The notes beneath the pieces were generated by a model. That model made no database searches and was not told the DNA's origin. It saw only the letters and a program-made list of their open reading frames with translations. Source: Scytonema sp045865695 (GTDB lineage: Bacteria; Cyanobacteriota; Cyanobacteriia; Cyanobacteriales; Nostocaceae). From it: DNA of 64,000 bases. Location of the stretch: assembly GCF_045865695.1 (NCBI RefSeq), contig NZ_BAACAP010000202.1, forward strand, positions 1 through 64,000. Direction: 5' to 3'. The position numbers were made by a program, and so were the translations under genes. Below are positions 1 to 8,499 of the stretch, piece by piece (the stretch's first letter is position 1; every line of letters begins with the position of its first letter).

Positions 1-88
1 GTACAAAGGAGAGAAATAAGAGAAATTTAGTTCCCTCCCCGATGTATTGGGGAGGGAACTAAATTTCTCTTATTTCTCTCCTTTGTAC
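1..88. repeat. Perfect 88-bp palindrome (40-bp arms, 8-nt loop)
   Basis: Positions 1-40 are the exact reverse complement of 49-88, with loop gatgtatt at 41-48. The inner stem ccctcccc/ggggaggg and the same loop recur at 46091-46110 inside a MITE-like element, so this is probably a mobile hairpin repeat. Because an arm ends exactly at base 1, the element may extend beyond the window. No protein is encoded. Confidence 0.85.
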
Positions 89-523
89 TTTGCTTTTTGG
101 TCAACACGTTGTAACGCAAAGTTATACAAACTGGGAGCAATTAATCCCAACAACTTTATATCAAAACATACTCTATTAATTTAGAAAATTAAGTAAGAGC
201 CATACACTAATTTTAAATACAATGCTATTATTACTTCACAAAAAGTAATATTTTTTACTTCATATAAAGATTTTATGAATTTTTCTAGTACAAAAAAATA
301 CTTTCTTTAAAGCTGGTTGCATTTTCCGAAACCATCCTGGCAAGTTCTGAAATTAAAGGCTAAGCTTGCTGTACTCAATCATTCGAGTTGAATACCTCAA
401 GCAAACTTACCAACGCATAAATACGTTTATTTTACCGTGTAACGGTGTTTTTCATCTCAAATAACAGCCAGTATGATGGCTGAAAGCATACTCAGTATAA
501 TTGCAAACTCCAGCCTGTTAGTT
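89..523. other. AT-rich intergenic region upstream of ABC exporter
   Basis: No credible gene was seen. The stretch is AT-rich. An in-frame upstream ATG at 473 would extend the next protein by 17 residues that do not look like part of an ABC ATPase. The promoter presumably lies here, but no convincing -35/-10 pair was picked out. Confidence 0.5.
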
Positions 524-1474
524 ATGACAAAAGAACTGGCTATTCACACCCGTGGACTGACTAAGCAATTTGACAGACACGTTGCTGTTAATAATCTCGA
601 TTTGGAAATCCTGTCAGGTGAAGTTTATGGGTTAATAGGTCCTAATGGTGCAGGTAAAACAACTCTCATCCGTATGTTAGCAGCGGCTGAAGAACCGACA
701 ACGGGTGAGATTTATGTAAATGGCGATCGCTTACTTAGGGACAAAAGCAACCCCACTCTCAAACGACGCTTGGGATATTTACCAGATGACTATCCTCTTT
801 ACGAAGAACTCACTGTCTGGGATTACCTCGATTATTTTGCCCGCTTGTATCGTTTGCGCGATCCGCGTCGCGCTCAACGCCTGCATGAAGTTTTAGAACT
901 GATTCAATTGGGTAACAAGCGAAATAGTCTGATTTCTACCCTGTCACGAGGGATGAAACAACGCTTGTGTCTTGCTAGAACTATTATCCACGAACCTATT
1001 GTCTTGCTATTAGATGAACCTGTTTCAGGGCTAGATCCCATTGCTAGGATGCAGTTTCGCGAGATTGTTAAAGTTTTGCAAGAAGCGGGAATGACAATAC
1101 TGATTTCCTCTCACGTTCTTAGCGATTTAGCAGAACTGTGTACATCTGTGGGAATCATGGAACTTGGTTTTCTGGTAGAAAGTACTTCTCTCCAACAACT
1201 TTATCAGCGCCTTTCCCGTCAACAAATTGTTATATCTACTTTAGGAAAACTACCAGAACTCTTAGGCGAATTAAAAAATAATCTTTTCGTTCAAGAATGG
1301 GAAGTTTTGCCTGCTAAGAATAGTGTGCGGGTCAATTTTTCTGGAAAACAAGAAGATTGTGCCGATTTATTGCGATCGCTCATCACAGCCAATATTCCTC
1401 TCACTGATTTTCACACAACTCAAGAAGATTTGGAAACGATTTTTCTCAACTTAGGTCATAAGCAAGCTTCGTAA
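524..1474 (+). CDS. ABC transporter ATP-binding protein (ABC-2 exporter type)
   Basis: Cytoplasmic ATPase subunit of an ABC exporter, expected to drive the permease encoded 17 nt downstream. From the start used here (MTKELAIHTRG, 316 aa) the Walker A GPNGAGKTT lies at about residues 39-47, the signature LSRGMKQRL at about 140-148, Walker B LLLLDEP at about 160-166, and the H-loop SHV near 196. The Q-loop position reads GYLPDDY, so Asp stands where Gln is usual. The C-terminal 100 residues form the regulatory tail typical of ABC-2 ATPases. The substrate cannot be deduced. The ATG at 524 was chosen over 473 because homology begins immediately after it. Confidence 0.9.
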   Translation: MTKELAIHTRGLTKQFDRHVAVNNLDLEILSGEVYGLIGPNGAGKTTLIRMLAAAEEPTTGEIYVNGDRLLRDKSNPTLKRRLGYLPDDYPLYEELTVWDYLDYFARLYRLRDPRRAQRLHEVLELIQLGNKRNSLISTLSRGMKQRLCLARTIIHEPIVLLLDEPVSGLDPIARMQFREIVKVLQEAGMTILISSHVLSDLAELCTSVGIMELGFLVESTSLQQLYQRLSRQQIVISTLGKLPELLGELKNNLFVQEWEVLPAKNSVRVNFSGKQEDCADLLRSLITANIPLTDFHTTQEDLETIFLNLGHKQAS

Positions 1475-1491
1475 ATATAAAATCTAAAATC

Positions 1492-3390
1492 ATGAATGAC
1501 TTAATTAGTAAGTTGGGTGATTGGAACCCACAGTTTTTTAGAGAAATTAAAGGACGCTTAAAGGTTTTTAATGTTGCGCTCGCAATTGCTATATCCCTTT
1601 TTGGTCAACTCGCACTGTTTCTTTATCAATTGCGGGAGACACCCACTGAATTCTATTCAACAGAAGGGCAATACTGTTTTTTACGTCCAGAAGCTTTAGA
1701 AAAAAGGCAACTTCTTAATCGACAAATAGAAAACCTTTATCAACAAATCAGTCAATATACCAGGACTAATCCTTCTGGAAAAAGCAAAATTACTGAATTA
1801 CAATCACAAATCGATCGATTGCAACAGAAAGTTTCCGAGCTATCAAATCAGTATTGTCCCATAGACCAATTAAATATGCCAATCTGGTGGCGCGACCACT
1901 GGCAATATATTTTCTCTACACTCACTGTAGTTTTTATCTTCACATTGTTAGTCGCAGGCACTTATTTACTCATCGATAACTTAGCTACAGAAGAACGACG
2001 GGGAACTCTCAATTTTATTCGTCTTAGCCCTCAACCAGCAACAAGCATTTTGATTGGCAAAATGTTAGGTGTACCAATATTAGTCTATTTAGTCATCTTA
2101 AGTGCATTGCCCTTTCATTTCTTTGCAGGACGAAGTGCTAATATAGCAACTAGTCATATTTTGAGTTTTTGGATAGTCGCGATCGCGTGCTGTATTTTCT
2201 TCTACAGCGCTGCACTACTTTTTGGTTTATACTTCCGTTGGTTTAGTGGCTTTCAACCCTGGTTGGGTAGCGGTGCAGTTTTACTATTCCTGATAATTAC
2301 AATGCAGTCCCTATGGAGTCCATATGTGACTTCTGCAGGTATTTGGATTAAATTCTTTAGCCCATTTGACATAACAGCATATCTTTTTCCAAACTTGATG
2401 CTCCATCGATATAAGTGGGAAATGCTGCAAAATGTACAATTTTTCTATCTGCCTATAGGAAAAAATCTCGTGGGTTTGGTGAGTTTACATATACTAAATT
2501 ATGGTTTGGGTACTTACTGTTTGTGGCAAGGACTGACACGCTGTTTCCGTAACTCAAATATAAGTCTCTTCAGTAAAGGTCAAAGTTATTTTCTAGTCAC
2601 CTACACTCAAGTTCTTCTTTGGGGATTTACTTTCCAATATATGAAAAATTATTCCCAGTTTTGTCCTCCAAAAGGTTCTTGTGTTAGCTTTTATGATGTG
2701 AATTATCAAATGACTCAGAATTTTGGCTTAATTCTAGTCTTTAACTTAGTTCTATTTTTTGGGTTACTTGCAACCCTATCACCCCACCGCCAAACCGTAC
2801 AAGATTGGGCAAGATACCGACACCAAAATGTTTCTGGCGAGCAAGATGTTAGAAATCATTTCTGGCTAGCCGATCTTGTTTGGGGTGAAAAAAGCCCGAT
2901 ACTTGTTGCAGCATTGATTTGTCTTGCGATCGCATCGGCTCCAGTTATCATTTGGCTTTTCCTAGTTCCTATTTTAAATACTCCCCAGACCTCTACTTTG
3001 AATTTATGGATTAATCAAGTTAATAGATTAAACCTAATTTTAGGGGTAGCTATGTTCGTTACTTTGATGATGATTTATGCTGCGAGCGTACAAAGAGCAT
3101 TATTGATGAAAACCAAAAAACGCTTGTTATGGGCATTTGGTTTCGTGTTTGCTCTATTTTTCTTACCTCAATTTGCTCTAACCATCTTACGTATCACACC
3201 TTCTATACATCCTACCTTTTGGTTATTTTCTACCTTCCCTTGGGCTAGTTTGGAATTTAGTTCGACACTGGTAATCTTTGTAGCTTGGTTGGGAGAGTTA
3301 GTAATTTTAGGGTTGTTAATTTGGCATTTGTTCGAGCATATAAAGATTTTGGGAGAGTCTACTACTAAAGCATTGTTAGTCAAAGATTAG
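1492..3390 (+). CDS. ABC-2 type transporter permease
   Basis: Integral membrane partner of the upstream ATPase (632 aa). A short cytoplasmic N-terminus (DWNPQFFREIKGRLK) precedes a first span at about residues 27-46. A charged, coiled-coil-prone loop covers about 65-125. Further hydrophobic spans follow near 140-165, 190-215, 220-250, 255-275, 325-345, 365-385, 405-430, 465-490, 510-535, 545-570 and 590-620. The segment after the second span (EERRGTLNFIRLSPQP) is the conserved cytoplasmic region of this cyanobacterial permease family. It is co-transcribed with the ATPase. The substrate is unknown. Confidence 0.85.
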   Translation: MNDLISKLGDWNPQFFREIKGRLKVFNVALAIAISLFGQLALFLYQLRETPTEFYSTEGQYCFLRPEALEKRQLLNRQIENLYQQISQYTRTNPSGKSKITELQSQIDRLQQKVSELSNQYCPIDQLNMPIWWRDHWQYIFSTLTVVFIFTLLVAGTYLLIDNLATEERRGTLNFIRLSPQPATSILIGKMLGVPILVYLVILSALPFHFFAGRSANIATSHILSFWIVAIACCIFFYSAALLFGLYFRWFSGFQPWLGSGAVLLFLIITMQSLWSPYVTSAGIWIKFFSPFDITAYLFPNLMLHRYKWEMLQNVQFFYLPIGKNLVGLVSLHILNYGLGTYCLWQGLTRCFRNSNISLFSKGQSYFLVTYTQVLLWGFTFQYMKNYSQFCPPKGSCVSFYDVNYQMTQNFGLILVFNLVLFFGLLATLSPHRQTVQDWARYRHQNVSGEQDVRNHFWLADLVWGEKSPILVAALICLAIASAPVIIWLFLVPILNTPQTSTLNLWINQVNRLNLILGVAMFVTLMMIYAASVQRALLMKTKKRLLWAFGFVFALFFLPQFALTILRITPSIHPTFWLFSTFPWASLEFSSTLVIFVAWLGELVILGLLIWHLFEHIKILGESTTKALLVKD

Positions 3391-3424
3391 TCAATTTTGA
3401 AAAAAGGTGACTTAAAGGCTGCAA

Positions 3425-3455
3425 GATCCCCGACTTCTTTGAGAAGTCGGGAATC
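3425..3455. terminator. Hairpin downstream of ABC permease
   Basis: An inverted repeat, cccgacttct / agaagtcggg (3429-3438 with 3442-3451), has a 3-nt loop and extends by three more pairs past one mismatch. It sits 40 nt after the permease stop. It lacks a strong T-run, so it may be a dispersed repeat rather than an intrinsic terminator. Confidence 0.5.
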
Positions 3456-3493
3456 TAGTAAAGACCTAGTAAAATTCAAGAACTAAAATTTAT

Positions 3494-3925
3494 ATGATTC
3501 AAAATTTTATTGAGCAAATAGGTGACTGGAATCGTCAATTTTTAAGAGAGATTAGAGGACGGTTAAAAATGCAAAATATCCTACTTGCAATTTCAACCTC
3601 TTTACTCAGCCAACTTGTCCTGTACGTATTATTTGCAGTCAAGCTACCACCGAATCGCGTGATAATCTCTTCTAACTATTCCCCATACTGCACGGGAACT
3701 CAAAGTATTACACAGTATAGGTGTTTGCACCATGACTTGAGTCGTTATTATCTTATCAATTGGGAGCTTTTCTGGCAGGGCTGCACCACTTATTATTTTA
3801 TTCTCTGGGAGCCATTCACTATCTTCAATGGAAGTTTTGATAGCTATTTTGTCTTAGTGGGGAATTGTGGCGTTCTTAGTTTTTCAGTTGAAGCGGCAAT
3901 TAGAGAAGGTTGATGAGTTATTGTA
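3494..3925 (+). pseudogene. Decayed second copy of the ABC-2 permease
   Basis: The N-terminus (DWNRQFLREIRGRLKMQNILLAIS) closely matches the N-terminus of the intact permease upstream (DWNPQFFREIKGRLK...). The open frame then runs only 139 codons against about 630. Near the end the frame changes: a second frame reads WGIVAFLVFQLKRQLEKVDELL and stops at about 3925, which looks like the original cytoplasmic tail of a permease. So the gene has lost most of its membrane spans and carries at least one frameshift. It probably arose by tandem duplication of the permease and is non-functional. Confidence 0.7.
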
Positions 3926-4000
3926 AGATAATAACTTAAGGCTGAACTTGTAGCGGTTGTCGCTTGGAAGTAACATATAAAAAAGTTATGGAACCGTAGA

Positions 4001-4020
4001 TGCACGCTGATGCACGCTGA
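4001..4020. repeat. Tandem decamer tgcacgctga x2
   Basis: Two exact copies of tgcacgctga follow aaccgtaga. The same motif family (gcagatggacgctgatgg) occurs inside the alpha-mannosidase gene at 38211-38284, so this is one copy of a dispersed repeat. Confidence 0.6.
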
Positions 4021-4053
4021 TGAAGTTCAAGAAGTATCTCACTCACTTATCTT

Positions 4054-5187
4054 ATGCAACCTAAGCACCCTTGGTTACAAAAATCTTTGGAAAAATTGGA
4101 GAAACTACCTCAAATCCAAACAACCGCGACTGTAGAACCTTTCCAAGTCGATAATGCGATCGCGGATGGATTGTTAACGATATACACCCCTCAAAATAAA
4201 CTTGAATATATAGTAGAAATTAAATCGCATTTAACTTATGAAACACTGGATGTCACAATTAACTATATAAATTATCTCAAACAACGACTAAGTAATGGTC
4301 AAAGACCACTACTTATTACAGATGTACTATCAAGTGCATTGGTAGATGAGCTAGTCGAACAAAATATTGAATTTCTTGACACTACAGGCAATATTTATCT
4401 TAATAACTCATCAATTTACATTTTGATTAACAACAGTTTTTTCAGTAAAAAACTACTCTCTACTCCTAAGATTACTTCTAGAACTCTACAAGTTGTATAT
4501 TCCTTACTTCAAGAGCCAAACATATTAAAGAGTCTTCCTATAGACATTGCAAAATTTATAGAAATGAACTTAAGTACTGTTAAAGAAAGTCTAGAAAATC
4601 TGTACGAACTTAACTACTTACTACGTCAACCTGGCGGAAAATATCGAATAGCGAATTATGTCAAACTTTTAGAAAGATGGGAGATGGGGTATTTAGAAAA
4701 TCTACGTCCAGAACTTTTAATTGATACATTTAACCCCATTGGAAATCATCATTTCTCAGATGTTTCTCAACCAATTAAAAATATAGCAGAAACCGAGCAA
4801 TTCTTAATTGGTGGAGAATTTGCGGCTGCAATTCTTACAGGCTACTTGAAACCAGTTAGTACGGTTCTCCATATATCAGAGCAAAAAAACTATCGAGCGA
4901 TCGCTACTAAATTGCGCCTTAAACCAGATCCAGAAGGAAGCATCACTATACTAAAGCAATTTGGAACTAAAAATTACTATCACAATAACCAGTATCAATA
5001 TATTGCCGATCCTTTACTAATTCATGCCGAACTAGCTTTGCATCCAGACGAGCGTTTAAAAGAAACTGCTAGACGTATCTACAACCAATATATTGCTGCA
5101 AAGCGACAAATTGCTGAAATAGAAGATTATGAACAACCCACAAATCACCTTAGACTTAAAAGCAAAACAAATTCTCACCGATCTTAA
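4054..5187 (+). CDS. AbiEi-like type IV antitoxin / regulator
   Basis: 377-aa soluble protein that precedes and overlaps (59 nt) a nucleotidyltransferase gene, the usual arrangement of AbiE-type toxin-antitoxin pairs. The N-terminal 140 residues resemble a restriction-endonuclease-like fold (EYIVEIKSH, then LITDVLS...EFLDTTGNIYL). A winged-helix-like segment follows at about 155-200 (IAKFIEMNLSTVKESLENLYELNYLLR...GKYRI). The C-terminal half (FLIGGEFAAAILTGYLKP) resembles the AbiEi C-terminal domain. In known AbiE systems the antitoxin represses the operon and counteracts the toxin; that role is inferred here. It could instead belong to the related uncharacterised COG4861 family. Confidence 0.7.
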   Translation: MQPKHPWLQKSLEKLEKLPQIQTTATVEPFQVDNAIADGLLTIYTPQNKLEYIVEIKSHLTYETLDVTINYINYLKQRLSNGQRPLLITDVLSSALVDELVEQNIEFLDTTGNIYLNNSSIYILINNSFFSKKLLSTPKITSRTLQVVYSLLQEPNILKSLPIDIAKFIEMNLSTVKESLENLYELNYLLRQPGGKYRIANYVKLLERWEMGYLENLRPELLIDTFNPIGNHHFSDVSQPIKNIAETEQFLIGGEFAAAILTGYLKPVSTVLHISEQKNYRAIATKLRLKPDPEGSITILKQFGTKNYYHNNQYQYIADPLLIHAELALHPDERLKETARRIYNQYIAAKRQIAEIEDYEQPTNHLRLKSKTNSHRS

Positions 5188-5962
5188 AGTCATTATGGAT
5201 TCATTACAAGTCCCAATGTTGTTGATTGGTGCTAGAGCAAGGTTGTTAATCTTTGATAGTCAATACAATCTTGAGGGTCGAGCAACTACAGATTGGGATG
5301 TGGCAGTCAAATTAGATAATTGGAATCAATATAATGAATTAAGATCTCAAATGACTTCTGGTAAAATCATTCGATTTAAACAAACTAGTGTTGTACATAA
5401 ATTTATTCATATTGAAACTGGGTTAGAAGTTGATGTGATTCCCTTCGGAAATATTAGCGATGAAAATCAGGAAATCACTTGGCAAGATGGGAATCGAATG
5501 AATACTTTAGGGTTGGAAGAAGCTTTTTCAAATACAGAGGTTGAAAAGATCGACAATTTTGAAATTCGGATAGCCGATATTTGTAGTTTTGTGGCATTAA
5601 AACTGCTTGCATGGAATGAGCGAAGAGAATCTAAAGATTTAGAAGATATTGTCTTTGTCTTAAAAAACTATCAAGTAGAAGAACGAGTTTATGAGGAACT
5701 GATTGAGGAAATTTCCACAGGGGACTTTGATGTAGATGAAGCCTCAATTATTCTACTTGGTAGAGATATCAGTAAGGTATTTCGAGATAAAACCATCAAT
5801 AAAATCAATCTAATTTTAATAAAAATTATTGAAAAACAGAATCAGGTTATTCCACAATTTGTGAAATCTCTAGAACAAAATGCTTGGGATGAAGAATTTT
5901 ATAAAATAGTTAGATGTTTTCAAGCACTTCAATATGGTTTGGAACAAGAGACGAAAAATTAA
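5129..5962 (+). CDS. AbiEii-like nucleotidyltransferase toxin
   Basis: 277-aa protein of the DNA polymerase beta-like nucleotidyltransferase superfamily. It shows the expected pattern LLIGARARLL (residues 31-40), the metal-binding DxD in TTDWDVAV (D55, D57) and a third acidic residue in EVDVIPFG (D102). A downstream FVALKLLAW...ESKDLEDI segment matches AbiEii/COG4849-type proteins. Known relatives transfer nucleotides to tRNA or other targets and are held in check by the partner protein encoded just upstream. The start at 5129 lies inside the upstream gene; an internal ATG at 5195 is an alternative. Confidence 0.75.
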   Translation: MNNPQITLDLKAKQILTDLKVIMDSLQVPMLLIGARARLLIFDSQYNLEGRATTDWDVAVKLDNWNQYNELRSQMTSGKIIRFKQTSVVHKFIHIETGLEVDVIPFGNISDENQEITWQDGNRMNTLGLEEAFSNTEVEKIDNFEIRIADICSFVALKLLAWNERRESKDLEDIVFVLKNYQVEERVYEELIEEISTGDFDVDEASIILLGRDISKVFRDKTINKINLILIKIIEKQNQVIPQFVKSLEQNAWDEEFYKIVRCFQALQYGLEQETKN

Positions 5963-6007
5963 ATATGATATATTTTGAAAGGGGATAAGCATCTTGTGAT
6001 TCCTTCA

Positions 6008-6052
6008 AATGAGAAAAAGCAGATACTTTGCTTTTTGTCGTACCAAAATAGA
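6008..6052. other. Short fragment resembling the sucD 3' region
   Basis: A stretch of about 42 bp is nearly identical to part of the sucD-like gene at about 15687-15729. Read on the minus strand it gives FGTTKSKVSAFSH against FGTAKSKVSAFSH in SucD. No surrounding gene remains. It may be a captured gene fragment or a chance repeat. Confidence 0.4.
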
Positions 6053-6139
6053 TTTTCGTGCATTTTTTAAATTGGTAGTCTGATTTTAAGTATAAAATAA
6101 AGAAACTAAGCTGTTAACTGTACTGAACTTAAGTTTCTT

Positions 6140-6529
6140 ATGAGTTTCTCTAGCGGTTATCCGCAAAGCATTCTATTTCTCGCTACCAACCCTGAAGACA
6201 CTATATGTCTACAGCTCGAGCGAGAGTTACGAGACATTGGGGAAGGACTGCAACGCGCTCAAAAGCGCGACCAATTTCAGCTAGAACAACGTTTGGCAGT
6301 TCGTCCTCGCGATATTCAACGGGCTATGCTCGATATAAGTCCGCAGATTATCCATTTTTCGGGACATGGGACGGGAGCTCGAGCGGCGATCGAGTTTGCG
6401 GTAGGCTTTTATGATGCAATCGGGGCAGGTCGTTTGATTGAGTTTGCTTATAAATTAGGGCGTGCGGCAATTCGGATGGCAGGCATTGCAGAACACTTGA
6501 CTCCAGTACTGTTAAAGAAATCTACATAA
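6140..6529 (+). pseudogene. CHAT-family protein with in-frame internal deletion
   Basis: 129 aa that align to both ends of the 307-aa CHAT protein at 12773-13696. The N-terminal part (ILFLATNPED...AVRPRDIQRAM...IIHFSGHG, catalytic-His motif at residues 72-77) joins directly at about residue 79 to the C-terminal part (AAIEFAVGFYDAIGAGR...EHLTPVLLKK). About 90-100 residues, including the catalytic-Cys segment, are missing although the frame is kept. A CHAT protease needs both His and Cys, so this product cannot be a peptidase by itself. It could survive as a scaffold or be dead. A good ribosome site (aaggaga) links it to the next gene. Confidence 0.75.
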
Positions 6530-6538
6530 GGAGAATAT

Positions 6539-7561
6539 ATGCCTTCGCTTAAGCGTTTACAGGCAAAACATGAAGACCTAGAAGAGGAATATGAAGAAGT
6601 TCGCAAAAAGTTGAAATGGTTTAAGAAGGAAAGAACGATAAAAACCGATTCTGAAGCGAAATATGAGCTAGAGCAACGGATTGAGGAGTACGAAGTAAGA
6701 TTACGGAAAATAGAAGAAGAACTCGAAGAATTAGAAGACCAGATTAATCTATCTAAACAATCGGAAAATTCAAATTTAGAAATAACACAAACCGTTGACT
6801 TCTTATATAGATCGCTCTTAAAGTTAGGTTACTGGGAACAGCACAACCTTTTTGAAGAGATTGCTGGAAAATACTCTCACGGTGTTTTTTTAATCCATGG
6901 GCATTCAAAGGAATATGGTCAAAGGTGGTTACTGAATCGACTTATTTCAAGTATTCCTAATAGTTTAGAAGGAAAAAATATTGTTATTGACTTAAATCGA
7001 ACTTCGTCAAGAACAGATATAGCAGCAATTTGGGATGAATTTGCAGGTCGAGTCAGTTTACCTGAAAAGAGTTTACCCTTTCAAATTGCAGAGAGAATTT
7101 GCGAACTATGGAAAACGCAAAATGTTCTAATTATATTTAATAATGTTGATGAAACAATTAAAGAAAATTTGGGCGATTTACTCAATAATTTTTGGGTATC
7201 AATTACACAGAAAATATTAGAAAATAATCATAAAAATACGTTTAAACTACTCATTTTTTTTCTAGACTATCAAGGGGTAGTATCTCAATGGAATATTGGT
7301 TTTGTTGAAAAGTATGATTTATATTGGCAGCCAAATCTTCCTCTTGGATTACCTAAAATTCATCCATTTTCAGATAAGGATTTGAGGGATTGGTTAAATT
7401 ACCAAAGTGATTCCTTACCTCCAGCCATCTCTACTAATAAGGTAGCAACAGTGAGAGTGCTTTTAGAAAAGCAAGGGATGCCAATACCAACTCTACGAAA
7501 AATTTGCGATATTTGTGGTTGTAATTGGTTTGAACAGGAGAGCAAGTGGTTACGCCTTTAA
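6539..7561 (+). CDS. Coiled-coil adaptor plus STAND-like region protein
   Basis: 340 aa. Residues 1-75 form a highly charged coiled coil (KHEDLEEEYEEVRKKLKWF ... RIEEYEVRLRKIEEELEELE) about three-quarters identical to the C-terminus of the CHAT protein at 12773-13696. Residues from about 85 on resemble the NTPase core seen beside MoxR-vWA genes: FLIHGHSKEYGQRWLLNRL sits where a P-loop would be but has no GxxGxGK[ST]. A Walker-B-like LIIFNNVDE and a C-terminal helical region follow. This fits an inactive STAND module. The gene overlaps the MoxR gene by 16 nt, so the two are translationally coupled. Confidence 0.65.
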   Translation: MPSLKRLQAKHEDLEEEYEEVRKKLKWFKKERTIKTDSEAKYELEQRIEEYEVRLRKIEEELEELEDQINLSKQSENSNLEITQTVDFLYRSLLKLGYWEQHNLFEEIAGKYSHGVFLIHGHSKEYGQRWLLNRLISSIPNSLEGKNIVIDLNRTSSRTDIAAIWDEFAGRVSLPEKSLPFQIAERICELWKTQNVLIIFNNVDETIKENLGDLLNNFWVSITQKILENNHKNTFKLLIFFLDYQGVVSQWNIGFVEKYDLYWQPNLPLGLPKIHPFSDKDLRDWLNYQSDSLPPAISTNKVATVRVLLEKQGMPIPTLRKICDICGCNWFEQESKWLRL

Positions 7562-8499
7562 ATTCTCATCGCTTTGAGTATACAGGTACTAAACAACCCG
7601 CACCAGGAGAGAGCTACAAAGGCAGGCTCATCTACCCTTACTTGCCCAGTCAACAATTAGTGGATGTTGTAAATTTAGCAATTTACCTGGGTCGTCCATT
7701 ATTGTTGAAAGGGGAACCTGGATGTGGCAAGACCCAACTAGCTCTAGCAGTTGCTTACGAATTAGGACTAGATTTTGAGACTTGGTATGTAAAGTCCACA
7801 AGTAGAGCTAAGGATGGATTGTATGTTTATGATACGGTTGGGCGATTACGCGATGCTCAACTAGCTGCATCCGGTTCTTTGACGGTAGAAGAAAAGAAAC
7901 GTTTTGACGATCCAACATCCTATATCCGTCTCGGACCATTAGGACGAGCTTTCACAAATCCAAAGCGTACAGTAGTTTTAATTGATGAAATTGACAAAGC
8001 TGATATTGATTTTCCAAATGATTTACTGTTGGAACTAGATGAGCAACTGATTAAAATTGAAGAGGTAAGAGAAGATGGAAGAGAAAAGGAAATTAAGGCA
8101 ATTAATCCACCAATCGTCTTTATCACAAGTAACGATGAGAAAGATTTACCAGATGCCTTTTTGCGCCGATGTTTATTCTATTATGTCCATTTTCCCAACT
8201 ACGAACAGATTGTTCAAATTGTAAAACACCGATTTCCTGATATTGCGGATGAACTGGTAGACAAAGCAGTTTCTCGTTTTATGCACTTACGTGAAACTAT
8301 GTATGGTGAAACAGGTAAATTCAACAAGAATGTGAGCACCAGCGAATTACTTGATTGGATCAAGGCATTGAAGCGAGATTCATTAAAAGATGTGTTAAAT
8401 AGGTTGTCGGAGGAAACCCAACTACCTTACTTAGAGGTATTACTTAAGAGTTGGGACGCTCATGTGAATTATCTGAGGCTGAGTAGAGATCGTGAATGA
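7546..8499 (+). CDS. MoxR-family AAA+ ATPase
   Basis: 317-aa AAA+ ATPase. Walker A GEPGCGKTQ lies at residues 56-64, Walker B VVLIDEIDKAD at about 143-153, sensor-1 ITSNDEKDLPDAFLRRC at about 193-209, and a helical lid follows. MoxR proteins act as chaperone-like ATPases with vWA-domain partners, and such a partner is encoded immediately downstream with an 8-nt overlap. The GTG at 7546 is used; aggag lies 6 nt upstream inside the preceding gene. The tight overlaps on both sides argue for fixed stoichiometry of the coiled-coil protein, MoxR and vWA protein. Confidence 0.9.
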   Translation: MVTPLNSHRFEYTGTKQPAPGESYKGRLIYPYLPSQQLVDVVNLAIYLGRPLLLKGEPGCGKTQLALAVAYELGLDFETWYVKSTSRAKDGLYVYDTVGRLRDAQLAASGSLTVEEKKRFDDPTSYIRLGPLGRAFTNPKRTVVLIDEIDKADIDFPNDLLLELDEQLIKIEEVREDGREKEIKAINPPIVFITSNDEKDLPDAFLRRCLFYYVHFPNYEQIVQIVKHRFPDIADELVDKAVSRFMHLRETMYGETGKFNKNVSTSELLDWIKALKRDSLKDVLNRLSEETQLPYLEVLLKSWDAHVNYLRLSRDRE

